Assembly (NCBI RefSeq): GCF_014303735.1
Contig: NZ_CP060296.1
Span: forward strand, 3,173,501 to 3,237,500
From: Variovorax sp. PAMC28562
GTDB taxonomy: Bacteria > Pseudomonadota > Gammaproteobacteria > Burkholderiales > Burkholderiaceae_C
DNA length: 64,000 bases
Direction of reading: 5' to 3'
This document shows, piece by piece, positions 34,082-41,953 of this stretch. The notes under the pieces were generated by a model. It was given only the letters and a program-made list of their open reading frames with translations, did no database searches and was not told the origin of the DNA. A program made the translations under genes and the position numbers. The first letter of the stretch is position 1. The number at the start of each line of letters is the position of its first letter.

Positions 34082-36031
34082 TCAGTCGTCTTTGCCGTCG
34101 CCCAGAAAGCCGCCGCTCTGGTGCGCCCACAGACGCGCATACAGGCCGTTCTTCGACAGCAGCGTCTTGTGATCGCCTTCTTCGACCACGCAGCCTTCGT
34201 CCAGCACGATGAGGCGGTCCATCGCCGCGATGGTCGACAGCCGGTGCGCGATCGCGATCACCGTCTTGCCTTCCATCAGCGTGTAGAGGCTCTGCTGGAT
34301 CGCGGCTTCGACTTCGGAGTCGAGCGCGCTGGTGGCTTCGTCGAGCAACAGGATCGGCGCGTCCTTCAGCATCACGCGCGCGATGGCAACGCGTTGCCGC
34401 TGGCCGCCCGATAGCTTGACGCCGCGCTCGCCCACGTGCGCGTCGTAGCCTTGCCGGCCTTTGGCATCGCCGAGCGTCTGGATGAACTCGTGCGCCTCGG
34501 CGCGCTCCGCGGCTGAACGCACGGCAGCGTCGCCCGCGTCGGGCCGACCGTAGTCGATGTTGTCGGAGACCGATCGATGCAGCAGCGACGTGTCTTGCGT
34601 GACCATGCCGATGTGGCGCCGCAGCGAGTCTTGCGTGACCTTGGCGATGTCTTGCCCGTCGATCAGGATGCGTCCGCTTTCCAGATCGTGGAAGCGCAGC
34701 AGCAGGTTGACCAGCGTCGATTTGCCGGCGCCCGAGCGGCCGACGAGACCGATCTTTTCACCCGGCGCCACGGTGAGCGTCATGTCGTCGATGACGCGGC
34801 GGCCGCCATCGGAATACCGAAAGCTCGCGTGATCAAAACGGACTTCACCGCGCGGCACCACCAGCTGCGTCGCGGCCGGCACGTCGAGCACCGTGCGTGG
34901 GAGCGAGAGCGTCTTCATGCCGTCCTGCACTGTGCCGATGTTTTCGAACAGGCTCGTCATTTCCCACATGATCCAGTGCGACATGCCCTGCAGCCGCAAC
35001 GCCATGGCGGTCGATGCGGCGACCGCGCCGATGCCGACCGCGCCGTTCGACCACAGCCACAGCGCCATGCCGCACATGCCGGCGGTGAGTCCCATGCTGA
35101 GCGCGTGATTGGTGATCTCGAACAGGCTGACCAACCGCATCTGCCCGTAGCCGGTGTGCATGAACTCGCGCATCGCGTCGCGCGCAAAGCCGGCCTCGCG
35201 CTGCGTGTGCGAGAACAGCTTGACGGTCGCGATGTTGGTGTACGCATCGGTGATGCGGCCGGTCATTAAGGCGCGCGCATCGGCCTGCGCCTTGCCGACC
35301 TTGCCGAGGCGCGGCACGAAGAAAGCGAGCTGCGCCAGATAGAGCGCAAGCCAGATCACGAAGGGCCATATCAGTTGCGTGTCGAGCACGGCGACCAGTA
35401 CGATCATGGTCGCGACGTAGACGCCCATCGCCACCAGCACGTCGGCCAGCACGAAGACGGTGTCGCGCACCGCCAGCGCGGTCTGCATCACCTTGGCCGT
35501 GATGCGGCCGGCGAACTCGTCCTGGTAGAAGGCCATGCTCTGGCCCAGCATCAGCCGGTGGAAGTTCCAACGCAGGCGCATCGGCAGGTTCACCGCCAAC
35601 GTCTGGTGCTTGACGATGGTCTGCAACGCAACTACGCCGATGCTCGCCGCCAGAGCGAAGCCGAGCCACATCAACGTGGTGCCGCGCTCGTCCCACAAGC
35701 GCGCGGGCACCTGGCCACCGAGCCAGTCGACGATGCGGCCGAGCATCGCGAACAGCAGTGCCTCGAACGACGATATGGCTGCGGTGAGCAGCGCCATCGT
35801 CGCGATCTTGCCGCGCACGCCATCCGTGCAGGCCCATAAAAAGGCGAAGAAACCGTGCGGTGGCAGCGGCGGTTCAGCGGGCGGATAGGGATGAAGAAGC
35901 TTCTCGAAAAAGCGGAACAAGGCAAGCAAAGGGGTCGGTCTCCAGCGTCGATGCGCGATGACCGAATTGTCTGCGATGCGGGATGGTCGCCGGGTGCGTG
36001 CGGCTATGTCGCGACCACAAGTGCTTCTCAT
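34082..36031 (-). CDS. ABC exporter with fused membrane and ATPase domains (MsbA/ABCB type)
   Basis: This half-transporter of 649 residues forms a homodimeric exporter of lipid, drug or peptide type. Residues about 60-370 make six membrane helices. The ATPase domain follows, with Walker A GRSGAGKST, signature LSGGQRQRVAIARV, Walker B ILLLDEATSALD and the switch histidine IAHRLSTI. The ATG at 36031 follows AGGGGAAG and gives a soluble Arg-rich extension of about 30 residues. No ATG lies closer to the conserved start LLALFRFFEKLLHPYPP. It begins 26 bases after the LysR stop on the same strand. The substrate cannot be predicted. Confidence 0.88.
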   Translation of the reverse strand: MRSTCGRDIAARTRRPSRIADNSVIAHRRWRPTPLLALFRFFEKLLHPYPPAEPPLPPHGFFAFLWACTDGVRGKIATMALLTAAISSFEALLFAMLGRIVDWLGGQVPARLWDERGTTLMWLGFALAASIGVVALQTIVKHQTLAVNLPMRLRWNFHRLMLGQSMAFYQDEFAGRITAKVMQTALAVRDTVFVLADVLVAMGVYVATMIVLVAVLDTQLIWPFVIWLALYLAQLAFFVPRLGKVGKAQADARALMTGRITDAYTNIATVKLFSHTQREAGFARDAMREFMHTGYGQMRLVSLFEITNHALSMGLTAGMCGMALWLWSNGAVGIGAVAASTAMALRLQGMSHWIMWEMTSLFENIGTVQDGMKTLSLPRTVLDVPAATQLVVPRGEVRFDHASFRYSDGGRRVIDDMTLTVAPGEKIGLVGRSGAGKSTLVNLLLRFHDLESGRILIDGQDIAKVTQDSLRRHIGMVTQDTSLLHRSVSDNIDYGRPDAGDAAVRSAAERAEAHEFIQTLGDAKGRQGYDAHVGERGVKLSGGQRQRVAIARVMLKDAPILLLDEATSALDSEVEAAIQQSLYTLMEGKTVIAIAHRLSTIAAMDRLIVLDEGCVVEEGDHKTLLSKNGLYARLWAHQSGGFLGDGKDD

Positions 36032-36057
36032 GCAACCGCTTCCCCTGTTCGCCGAAG

Positions 36058-36954
36058 TTACGGGCGTAACCGGGGGCCCAGCCGGTCGCTCAGAAAGTCG
36101 ATGAAGCTGCGCAGCTTGGGTGCCATGTACTGCCGGCTCGTGTAAACGGCGAACAGCGTCACCGCGGGCGCCGCGTAGTCCGGCACCAGGCGCGTCAGCA
36201 CGCCGCTCGCCAGGTCGTCGTCGACCAGCCACGCGGGCAAGAACGCCATGCCCATGCCGGCGCGCACTGCATGCAATGTGAGCGTGGTGTCGTCCGACAA
36301 CATCACCGGCCGCAGTCGCAACGGTGCCTGGCGTCCGCCAGAACCCTTGAGCGAGAGCCCTTCGATGTTGACGTAGCTCGGCACGATGGCGTCGAGCTTG
36401 GCGAGGTCGGCCGGCGCCGAGGGCTCGCCGATTCGACGCACGTAGCGGGTCGCCGCGACCAGATGGAACTGCACCTTGCACAGCGACCGCGCGATCAGCG
36501 CGCCAGAAGGCTCCTGCGTCGCGCGCAACGCCAGGTCGTAACCATCGGCGGCCAGATCGATCTTGCGGTTTTCCAGATGGATGTCGATCAACACTTCCGG
36601 GTAGTGCTCGCGATAGTCGGCGAGCACGCGGGCGAAGCGGGGCGTTGCACACCAGACCGGCGCGCTCACTTTGAGTCGGCCGCGTGGTGCTTCATTGCGC
36701 TGGCTGATCGTGGCTTCGGCTGCGTCGAGCATGTCGAGCGCCTGGCCGCTTTGCTCGTACCAGGCGGTGCCCGCTTCGGTCAGGCTCATGTGACGGCTGG
36801 AACGGTTCAGCAAGCGCGCGCCGAGCGACTTTTCGAGCTGCGCGATGTGCTTGCTGACCATCGGCGGCGACATCGAAAGCCGCTCGGCTGCTGCCGTAAA
36901 ACTGCCCGACTCGACGACATCGCGGAACACGCGGAGGCTGGTCATTCGGTCCAT
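36058..36954 (-). CDS. LysR-family regulator divergent from an extradiol-type dioxygenase
   Basis: This 298-residue LysR regulator of the AaeR/DmlR-like group has a winged helix at residues 3-62 (MTSLRVFRDVVESGSFTAAA, PPMVSKHIAQLEKSLGARLL). The inducer domain contains LIDIHLENRKIDLAADGYDLALR and ends FIDFLSDRLGPRL. The ATG at 36954 is in the divergent 93-base gap with the dioxygenase gene, so that gene is its probable target. The ABC exporter gene follows closely on the same strand. Confidence 0.9.
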   Translation of the reverse strand: MDRMTSLRVFRDVVESGSFTAAAERLSMSPPMVSKHIAQLEKSLGARLLNRSSRHMSLTEAGTAWYEQSGQALDMLDAAEATISQRNEAPRGRLKVSAPVWCATPRFARVLADYREHYPEVLIDIHLENRKIDLAADGYDLALRATQEPSGALIARSLCKVQFHLVAATRYVRRIGEPSAPADLAKLDAIVPSYVNIEGLSLKGSGGRQAPLRLRPVMLSDDTTLTLHAVRAGMGMAFLPAWLVDDDLASGVLTRLVPDYAAPAVTLFAVYTSRQYMAPKLRSFIDFLSDRLGPRLRP

Positions 36955-37047
36955 CGATGCTTTCCTCACAAGAAACCGATCATTGAATGCACGGCTCTCG
37001 AATTCTGCAAGGGAAATCACTACATTCGATGTGAAGGAGCTTTTTCG

Positions 37048-37902
37048 ATGACCACCACGACCACCACAACTACGACAACGACCACGTCCCCGCGCTTGCC
37101 GACCTACTTCATCTCCCATGGCGGCGGCCCCTGGCCCTGGATGAAAAAAGAGATGGGCAACGCCTATGCGCAACTCGAGGCCTCGCTGGCCGACATGCCG
37201 CGGCAAATCGGCCGCAAGCCGCGCGCCATCCTGATGGTGTCTGCCCACTGGGAAGAGTCCGCCTTCACGGTGATGGGCAGCCCCAGGCCGCAGATGATCT
37301 ACGACTACGGCGGCTTTCCCGCGCACACATACAAGGTGCAATACAACGCGCCCGGCTCGCCGACGCTGGCGCGCCGCGTGATGGAACTGATCGAAGGCGC
37401 GGGCCTGCCGGTGGCGCTCGATGTCGAACGCGGCTTCGATCACGGCACCTACTCGCCGATGGTCGCTATCTATCCCGAAGCGGATGTACCGGTCGTTCAG
37501 TTGTCACTGATGCGCGGGCTCGACCCGGCCGCACATCTGGCGCTGGGCCGCGCGCTGGCGCCGCTGCGGGACGAAGACGTGCTCATCGTCGGCAGCGGAC
37601 TGAGCTATCACAACCTGCGCAACTTCGGACCGCAGGCGCACGACGTGTCGAAGGCCTTCGACGACTGGCTGGACGATGCGGTGGTGCAGGGCGCGCCGGC
37701 CGAACGCGCGAAGCAGTTGGAGGCGTGGTCGTCGGCGCCGGCCGCACGTGTCGCGCATCCGCGTGAGGAGCACCTGATTCCATTGATGGTGGCCGTGGGT
37801 GCGGCCGAAGGCGATGTCGGCGAGCGGATCTATCACGAAGACGCCTTCATGGGCGGACTCGTGGTGTCGAGCTTCAGGTTCGGTGCAGCGGCGAACGCCT
37901 GA
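37048..37902 (+). CDS. DODA-type (LigB-superfamily) extradiol dioxygenase family protein with a poly-threonine start
   Basis: This 284-residue protein has the class III ring-cleavage dioxygenase fold, found in DOPA 4,5-dioxygenase and YgiD-like zinc or iron enzymes. Candidate metal ligands are H24 (YFISHGGGP), H67 (MVSAHWEES) and H132 (GFDHGTYSPM). LIVGSGLSYHNLRNF lies later in the chain. The first 13 residues are Met followed by twelve threonines, encoded by mixed ACC/ACG/ACA/ACT codons. AAGGAGC about 8 bases before the ATG confirms the start. The substrate is unknown, probably a catechol; the divergent LysR likely controls it. Confidence 0.88.
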   Translation: MTTTTTTTTTTTTSPRLPTYFISHGGGPWPWMKKEMGNAYAQLEASLADMPRQIGRKPRAILMVSAHWEESAFTVMGSPRPQMIYDYGGFPAHTYKVQYNAPGSPTLARRVMELIEGAGLPVALDVERGFDHGTYSPMVAIYPEADVPVVQLSLMRGLDPAAHLALGRALAPLRDEDVLIVGSGLSYHNLRNFGPQAHDVSKAFDDWLDDAVVQGAPAERAKQLEAWSSAPAARVAHPREEHLIPLMVAVGAAEGDVGERIYHEDAFMGGLVVSSFRFGAAANA

Positions 37903-37940
37903 GGGCGTCCTGCGCGCCCGGCGTCGGCGCGCACCGCCCC

Positions 37941-39410
37941 TCAGCTGCGCCGCGTCTCGCCGTCTTCGTTGACCAGCCCGACGCGCGTTTGCCGGCCCCA
38001 CGTGCCGCGCCCGGTCAAAAAGGTCCACCAACCCCAGGCTGCGCCCGTGTGCCGAAGGAGTTGAAAGGTAAACGGCTCGACGATGGCGGCCAGAAAGGCC
38101 TGCACCATGTTCACCTCGCTCTGCTCGCCGATCCAGCGGCGGTACAGGTACACCGACCACAGATGGAACAGCAGGTCGAGCACGATCTTGGCCCCGATCA
38201 CACCCGCCGCCGGCGCCAGCGCGCCGAGGTTGCCCTCCACGATGTACACCAGCAGCAAGGCAAAGGCGGCCAGCCCGTACAGCGGCTGCAGCGTGTCGAT
38301 GGCTTTCACCGGAAGCATCAGCGTGCCGAGCCAGCCGTAACGCCGGTCGCCGACCATCGCGCGGTACCAGTACTGCGTTTGCAGGAAGCCACCGAACCAG
38401 CGGCGACGCTGGCGCAGAAAGGGCATCACGCCGCTCGGCGCATCGGTGTGCGCCTGTGCATCGCCGAGCACGCGCACGGTCCACGGCAATCCGTGCGCTT
38501 GCGCATAGCGGTGCAGGCGGTGGATGAGCTCGTAGTCCTCGACCAGGCAGTCGGTGTCGAAACCGCCCACCGCACGCACTGCGTCGAGCCGGAAACCGGC
38601 GAACGCGCCGGAGATCAGCAGCAGCCCGTCGACCCGCATCCACGCGTAGCGCGACAGAAAATTACGGATGTACTCATACGTCTGAAACCACTGGAAGCAG
38701 CGGCCCGCCAGTGTGCGGCTGCACACCGGCGTGATGACGCCCGTCGCGGCCACGAGATCGGGCTCGGCCGAAAACGCATTGCGCACGGCCGCGATGGCCT
38801 TGACGTCGAGCAGCGTGTCGCCGTCGACCGTGAGCACGGTGTCGGTGTCGATGCAGGCAATGGCGGCATTCAGCGCGACCGCTTTGCCACCGTGCGGCAA
38901 CCGCAGCCAGAAGAGGCCGGGGTGGCTGGTGCTGGCTGCGCTCAACTGTCCGAAGGCGGGCCGCGTGAGGCCGTAACGCGTCACGAGCAACTCGGCGGTG
39001 CCGTCGGTGGAGCCATCGTCGGCGATGACGATGCGATCGGGCACATCGGTCTGGCCGAGCAACGCGGCCAGCGTGACCGGCAACACGGCCGCTTCATTGT
39101 GCGAGGCGACGATCACGCCCAGCGTATCGCGCTGCACGTCCGTCGCGCCGACGCGCGCAGGCAAAGCGGCGGGCCGTCGCAGGATCGGCAACGTGTGCCA
39201 GCCGACGAAGAGCAGCAACACGGTGTCGTACAGCACATACGCCACCCCGACCGACCAGCCCCACACGCCGCCGACCTTGAAGGCCATCGCGAAAAGAGCG
39301 ATCCACAACACGAGCACGCTGCTGTGGATCAGCACGCTGACCAGCGGCGTGGGCGGCGGCGTGAGCCGCGGGGATGCGGCCACGAACGCACTGCGAAGGG
39401 AATCGTTCAA
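37941..39410 (-). CDS. Membrane glycosyltransferase, GT2 family
   Basis: This processive-type glycosyltransferase of 489 residues has two N-terminal membrane helices (about 23-65), a GT2 catalytic domain and several C-terminal helices. Catalytic motifs are visible: ADDGSTDGT, the metal-binding TVDGDTLLD, the base region LVEDYELIHRL and RQRRRWFGGF (the QxxRW position). The overall layout resembles chitin/hyaluronan/poly-GlcNAc synthases. No partner genes such as a deacetylase or PilZ subunit are nearby. It is divergent from cytochrome b561. The sugar donor is unknown. Confidence 0.86.
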   Translation of the reverse strand: MNDSLRSAFVAASPRLTPPPTPLVSVLIHSSVLVLWIALFAMAFKVGGVWGWSVGVAYVLYDTVLLLFVGWHTLPILRRPAALPARVGATDVQRDTLGVIVASHNEAAVLPVTLAALLGQTDVPDRIVIADDGSTDGTAELLVTRYGLTRPAFGQLSAASTSHPGLFWLRLPHGGKAVALNAAIACIDTDTVLTVDGDTLLDVKAIAAVRNAFSAEPDLVAATGVITPVCSRTLAGRCFQWFQTYEYIRNFLSRYAWMRVDGLLLISGAFAGFRLDAVRAVGGFDTDCLVEDYELIHRLHRYAQAHGLPWTVRVLGDAQAHTDAPSGVMPFLRQRRRWFGGFLQTQYWYRAMVGDRRYGWLGTLMLPVKAIDTLQPLYGLAAFALLLVYIVEGNLGALAPAAGVIGAKIVLDLLFHLWSVYLYRRWIGEQSEVNMVQAFLAAIVEPFTFQLLRHTGAAWGWWTFLTGRGTWGRQTRVGLVNEDGETRRS

Positions 39411-39523
39411 GGAAAGGATGCTCGAAAAAGTGCCCGGGAAGATGCCCGAAAAGAGGCCGTTAACGCAGGGGACAATCGCCCCGGTTCATAAGCTGAGTCG
39501 GTTCTGCCCTGAAAATTCCCTCG

Positions 39524-40084
39524 ATGCTCCCACACGCCCGCTACACCAAGACCGCCATGCTGTTGCACTGGCTCATCGCCGCGCTGATGGCGGTCAACAT
39601 CGCGTTGATCCTGGCGGTCGACCTCTTTCCCGACGACTGGGTTCGGCCTGCGGTCGACACCCACAAGTCGATCGGCATCACGGTCCTCGGTCTGGTGATC
39701 TTGCGGCTTCTGTGGCGCTTTACGCACCGGCCGCCGGCGATGCCCCTTTCTTACGGTCGGCTCGAAAGCTTCGCCGCACACGCTGCACACGGCACGCTGT
39801 ATGCATTGATGATCTTGCTGCCCCTGTCGGGCTGGATGCACGACTCGGCCTGGAAAGACGCCGCCGCCCATCCGATGCACCTTTTCGCCCTGGTGCCCTG
39901 GCCGCGCATCGGCTGGATCATGAACATCGAGCCCGCGACCAAGGAGATGCTGCACGACAAGTTCGGTGCGCTGCACATCTGGGCCGGCTACATCCTGTAC
40001 GGGCTGTTCGCGCTGCACGTGGCGGGTGCCCTCAAGCACCAGTTCATCGACAAAGAACCCGAACTCCAGCGCATGCTTCCATGA
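39524..40084 (+). CDS. Cytochrome b561 family protein
   Basis: This four-helix di-heme membrane protein of 186 residues moves electrons across the inner membrane, often from quinol to a periplasmic acceptor. It starts YTKTAMLLHWLIAALMAVNI, with the first heme histidine in LHWL. VDTHKSIGITVLGLVILRLLWRFTHRPP, LYALMILLPLSGW and LHIWAGYILYGLFALHVAGALKHQF follow, with histidines at the expected helix positions. Its stop overlaps the next gene as ATGA, coupling it to an alpha/beta hydrolase. Confidence 0.92.
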   Translation: MLPHARYTKTAMLLHWLIAALMAVNIALILAVDLFPDDWVRPAVDTHKSIGITVLGLVILRLLWRFTHRPPAMPLSYGRLESFAAHAAHGTLYALMILLPLSGWMHDSAWKDAAAHPMHLFALVPWPRIGWIMNIEPATKEMLHDKFGALHIWAGYILYGLFALHVAGALKHQFIDKEPELQRMLP

Positions 40085-40950
40085 ACTTTCCGCCAGATTC
40101 CGACGCCGGCGCCCGCGCCTTCATCGAACGCATCGACGCGCTGTCGACGCACCACGATCCGGTGCACGAAGGCGTGCGCGTGCGCTGGCGCCGCTTCGGC
40201 AACACCGAGACCGACATCACCTACCCGCCGCTGGTGTTGTTGCACGGCGGCCATGGCAGCTGGATGCACTGGATCCGCAATGTCGAGGCGCTGTCGGCCG
40301 AACACACGCTGTGGTTGCCCGACATGCCGGGCTTCCTCGACTCCGACAAGCCTTTGCCGATGGCCGACGGCCAGGCGCCGATCGATCCGTTGCTGACGGC
40401 GCTGGGCGGCACGCTTGACATGCTGATCGGCGCCGATACGCCAGTCGACCTCGGCGGGTTCTCCTTCGGCGGACTGGTGGCGTCGACCTTTGCCACGCGG
40501 CGTCCGGTGCGTCGGCTGGCGCTGGTCGGCAGCGGCGGCCATGCGTCGCTGCGGCGCCTCACGCTGGACATGATCAACTGGCGCCGCTCGGTCGATCGCC
40601 AAGCCGAGCGTGCCGCCTTGAAGCACAACCTCGACGCGCTCATGCTGCACGACAAGGCTTCCGATCCGCTGGCTTTCGAGATCCACGACGTGTCGTGCCA
40701 CGGCACGCGATTCCGCAGCAAGGACGTGTCCATGGCCGGTGGGCTGCAGGCGGCGATCGACACGCTGACCTGTCCGTTGCTGCTGATGTGGGGTGAGTAC
40801 GACGTCACCGCCGACCCGCGGCCGCTGGTGGCGCGATTGACTGCCGGTCATCCGAATCGCGGGGGCGCGGTGGTCGATGGCGCCGGTCACTGGACGCAGT
40901 ACGAGCGCGCCGACGAAGTCAACCGTCAGCTGCTGCGCTTCTTCGACTGA
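40081..40950 (+). CDS. Alpha/beta-fold hydrolase
   Basis: This cytoplasmic hydrolase of 289 residues begins at the ATG that overlaps the cytochrome b561 stop. The oxyanion region LLHGGHGSWMHWIRN, the nucleophile elbow GGFSFGGLVAST (serine in G-F-S-F-G), a probable acid residue in MWGEYDVTADPRP and the final histidine in DGAGHWTQYE give a full catalytic triad. The family includes C-C hydrolases of meta-cleavage pathways, esterases and haloperoxidases; nothing nearby fixes the substrate. Confidence 0.9.
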   Translation: MNFPPDSDAGARAFIERIDALSTHHDPVHEGVRVRWRRFGNTETDITYPPLVLLHGGHGSWMHWIRNVEALSAEHTLWLPDMPGFLDSDKPLPMADGQAPIDPLLTALGGTLDMLIGADTPVDLGGFSFGGLVASTFATRRPVRRLALVGSGGHASLRRLTLDMINWRRSVDRQAERAALKHNLDALMLHDKASDPLAFEIHDVSCHGTRFRSKDVSMAGGLQAAIDTLTCPLLLMWGEYDVTADPRPLVARLTAGHPNRGGAVVDGAGHWTQYERADEVNRQLLRFFD

Positions 40951-41120
40951 TGCCGATGTAGTAGCGCACGCGGCCCGTGTCCTTCCAGCCGCCTGGCGCT
41001 GTTGCTGGGCTTGCCCTCGGCAGTTCGCACGGATCGCGGGGCGGAGTAAGTGAATCGGGCATCGTTCCGGCAGCGATCGCCTGAGAGTGTTGCAAAGAAG
41101 TGGTTGGGGTTTTCGGAATA

Positions 41121-41136
41121 CTGTATAAAAATACAG
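41121..41136 (+). promoter_or_regulatory. SOS (LexA) box of the imuA-imuB-dnaE2 operon
   Basis: CTGTATAAAAATACAG matches the LexA consensus CTGT-N8-ACAG perfectly, with the AT-rich spacer typical of functional boxes. It overlaps a TATAAA -10 element and ends 13 bases before the imuA ATG, so LexA binding would block transcription directly. Confidence 0.93.
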
Positions 41137-41149
41137 TTAACGATTCATC

Positions 41150-41953
41150 ATGGGCCTCCCTTCCTTCGACTCCTTTTCCCCGTCCGCGCGCCAGAACGTC
41201 TGGCGCGGTGACGAGCTGGGCAGCGCCGACATGCCCGTGCTCGGCACCGGCCACCCCGCGCTCGACGCCGAGCTGCCGGGGGGCGGCTGGCCCATCGGCG
41301 CGATGACCGAGGTGCTGCAGGCGGCACCTGAAGCGCATGTCTGGCGACTGCTGCTGCCGGTGCTGTCTCGCGCGGTCGAAACGCGGGGCGGGCCGGTGGT
41401 ATTGATCGGCGCACCTTACGAGCCCTTCGGCCCGGCGCTCGCCGCCGCGGGGTTGCCGGTCGAGGCGCTGATGTGGGTGCGCAGCGAGGCGTCTGCCGCA
41501 CGGCTATGGGCTTGCGAGCAGGCCTTGCGTTGCGCCGACGTGGCGGGCGTTCTGGCGTGGTTGCCGCAGGCGCGCGTGGGCGAGTTGCGCAGGCTGCAAC
41601 TCGCTGCGGCACAGCATGAGGGGCTGTTGTTCGTCTTCAGGCCTGAATCCATGGCGCAGTCGGCTTCACCGGCGCGGTTGCGGCTGCAGGTGGTTCCGGC
41701 AGAAGGCGGGCAGATGGACGTCCATTTGCTGAAGCGCCGTGGCCCGCCGCTGGCAATGCCCTTGACTTTGCCCGCCCGCAGCGAGCGCATGACGGCGTTG
41801 CTGGCGGCCAGCCAGTTGCGGCGCAAGCGGCGCATGCAGGAACTGCAAGGCGCGCAAGAAGAAGCAAATCCCGGCACGACCGTGGTCCGTCTGGACTTGC
41901 GCAGGAAGGAGGGGCAATCGCATGCAATGGATCGCGTTGCGGTGGCAGCCTGA
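41150..41953 (+). CDS. imuA: Translesion-synthesis accessory protein ImuA
   Basis: ImuA is a RecA-like protein that works with ImuB and DnaE2 in damage-induced mutagenesis. The 267-residue protein begins with the typical RQNVWRGDELG and HPALDAELPGGGWPIGAMTEV, where the degenerate RecA/SulA-like core starts. MWVRSEASAARLWACEQALR and LAWLPQARVGELRRLQLAA follow, matching the proteobacterial ImuA/SulA-like family. The leader is very short after the SOS box and there is no good Shine-Dalgarno site. It overlaps imuB by 32 bases. Confidence 0.9.
   Translation: MGLPSFDSFSPSARQNVWRGDELGSADMPVLGTGHPALDAELPGGGWPIGAMTEVLQAAPEAHVWRLLLPVLSRAVETRGGPVVLIGAPYEPFGPALAAAGLPVEALMWVRSEASAARLWACEQALRCADVAGVLAWLPQARVGELRRLQLAAAQHEGLLFVFRPESMAQSASPARLRLQVVPAEGGQMDVHLLKRRGPPLAMPLTLPARSERMTALLAASQLRRKRRMQELQGAQEEANPGTTVVRLDLRRKEGQSHAMDRVAVAA

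Noticed and set aside
36032..36652. Longer N-terminus for the ABC exporter
   Set aside because: The frame stays open upstream but crosses the LysR coding region; the ATG at 36031 has a ribosome site.
37941..39410. OpgH, the partner of OpgG
   Set aside because: The GT2 protein is too short for OpgH and is 25 kb from opgG; its layout suits other membrane glycosyltransferases.
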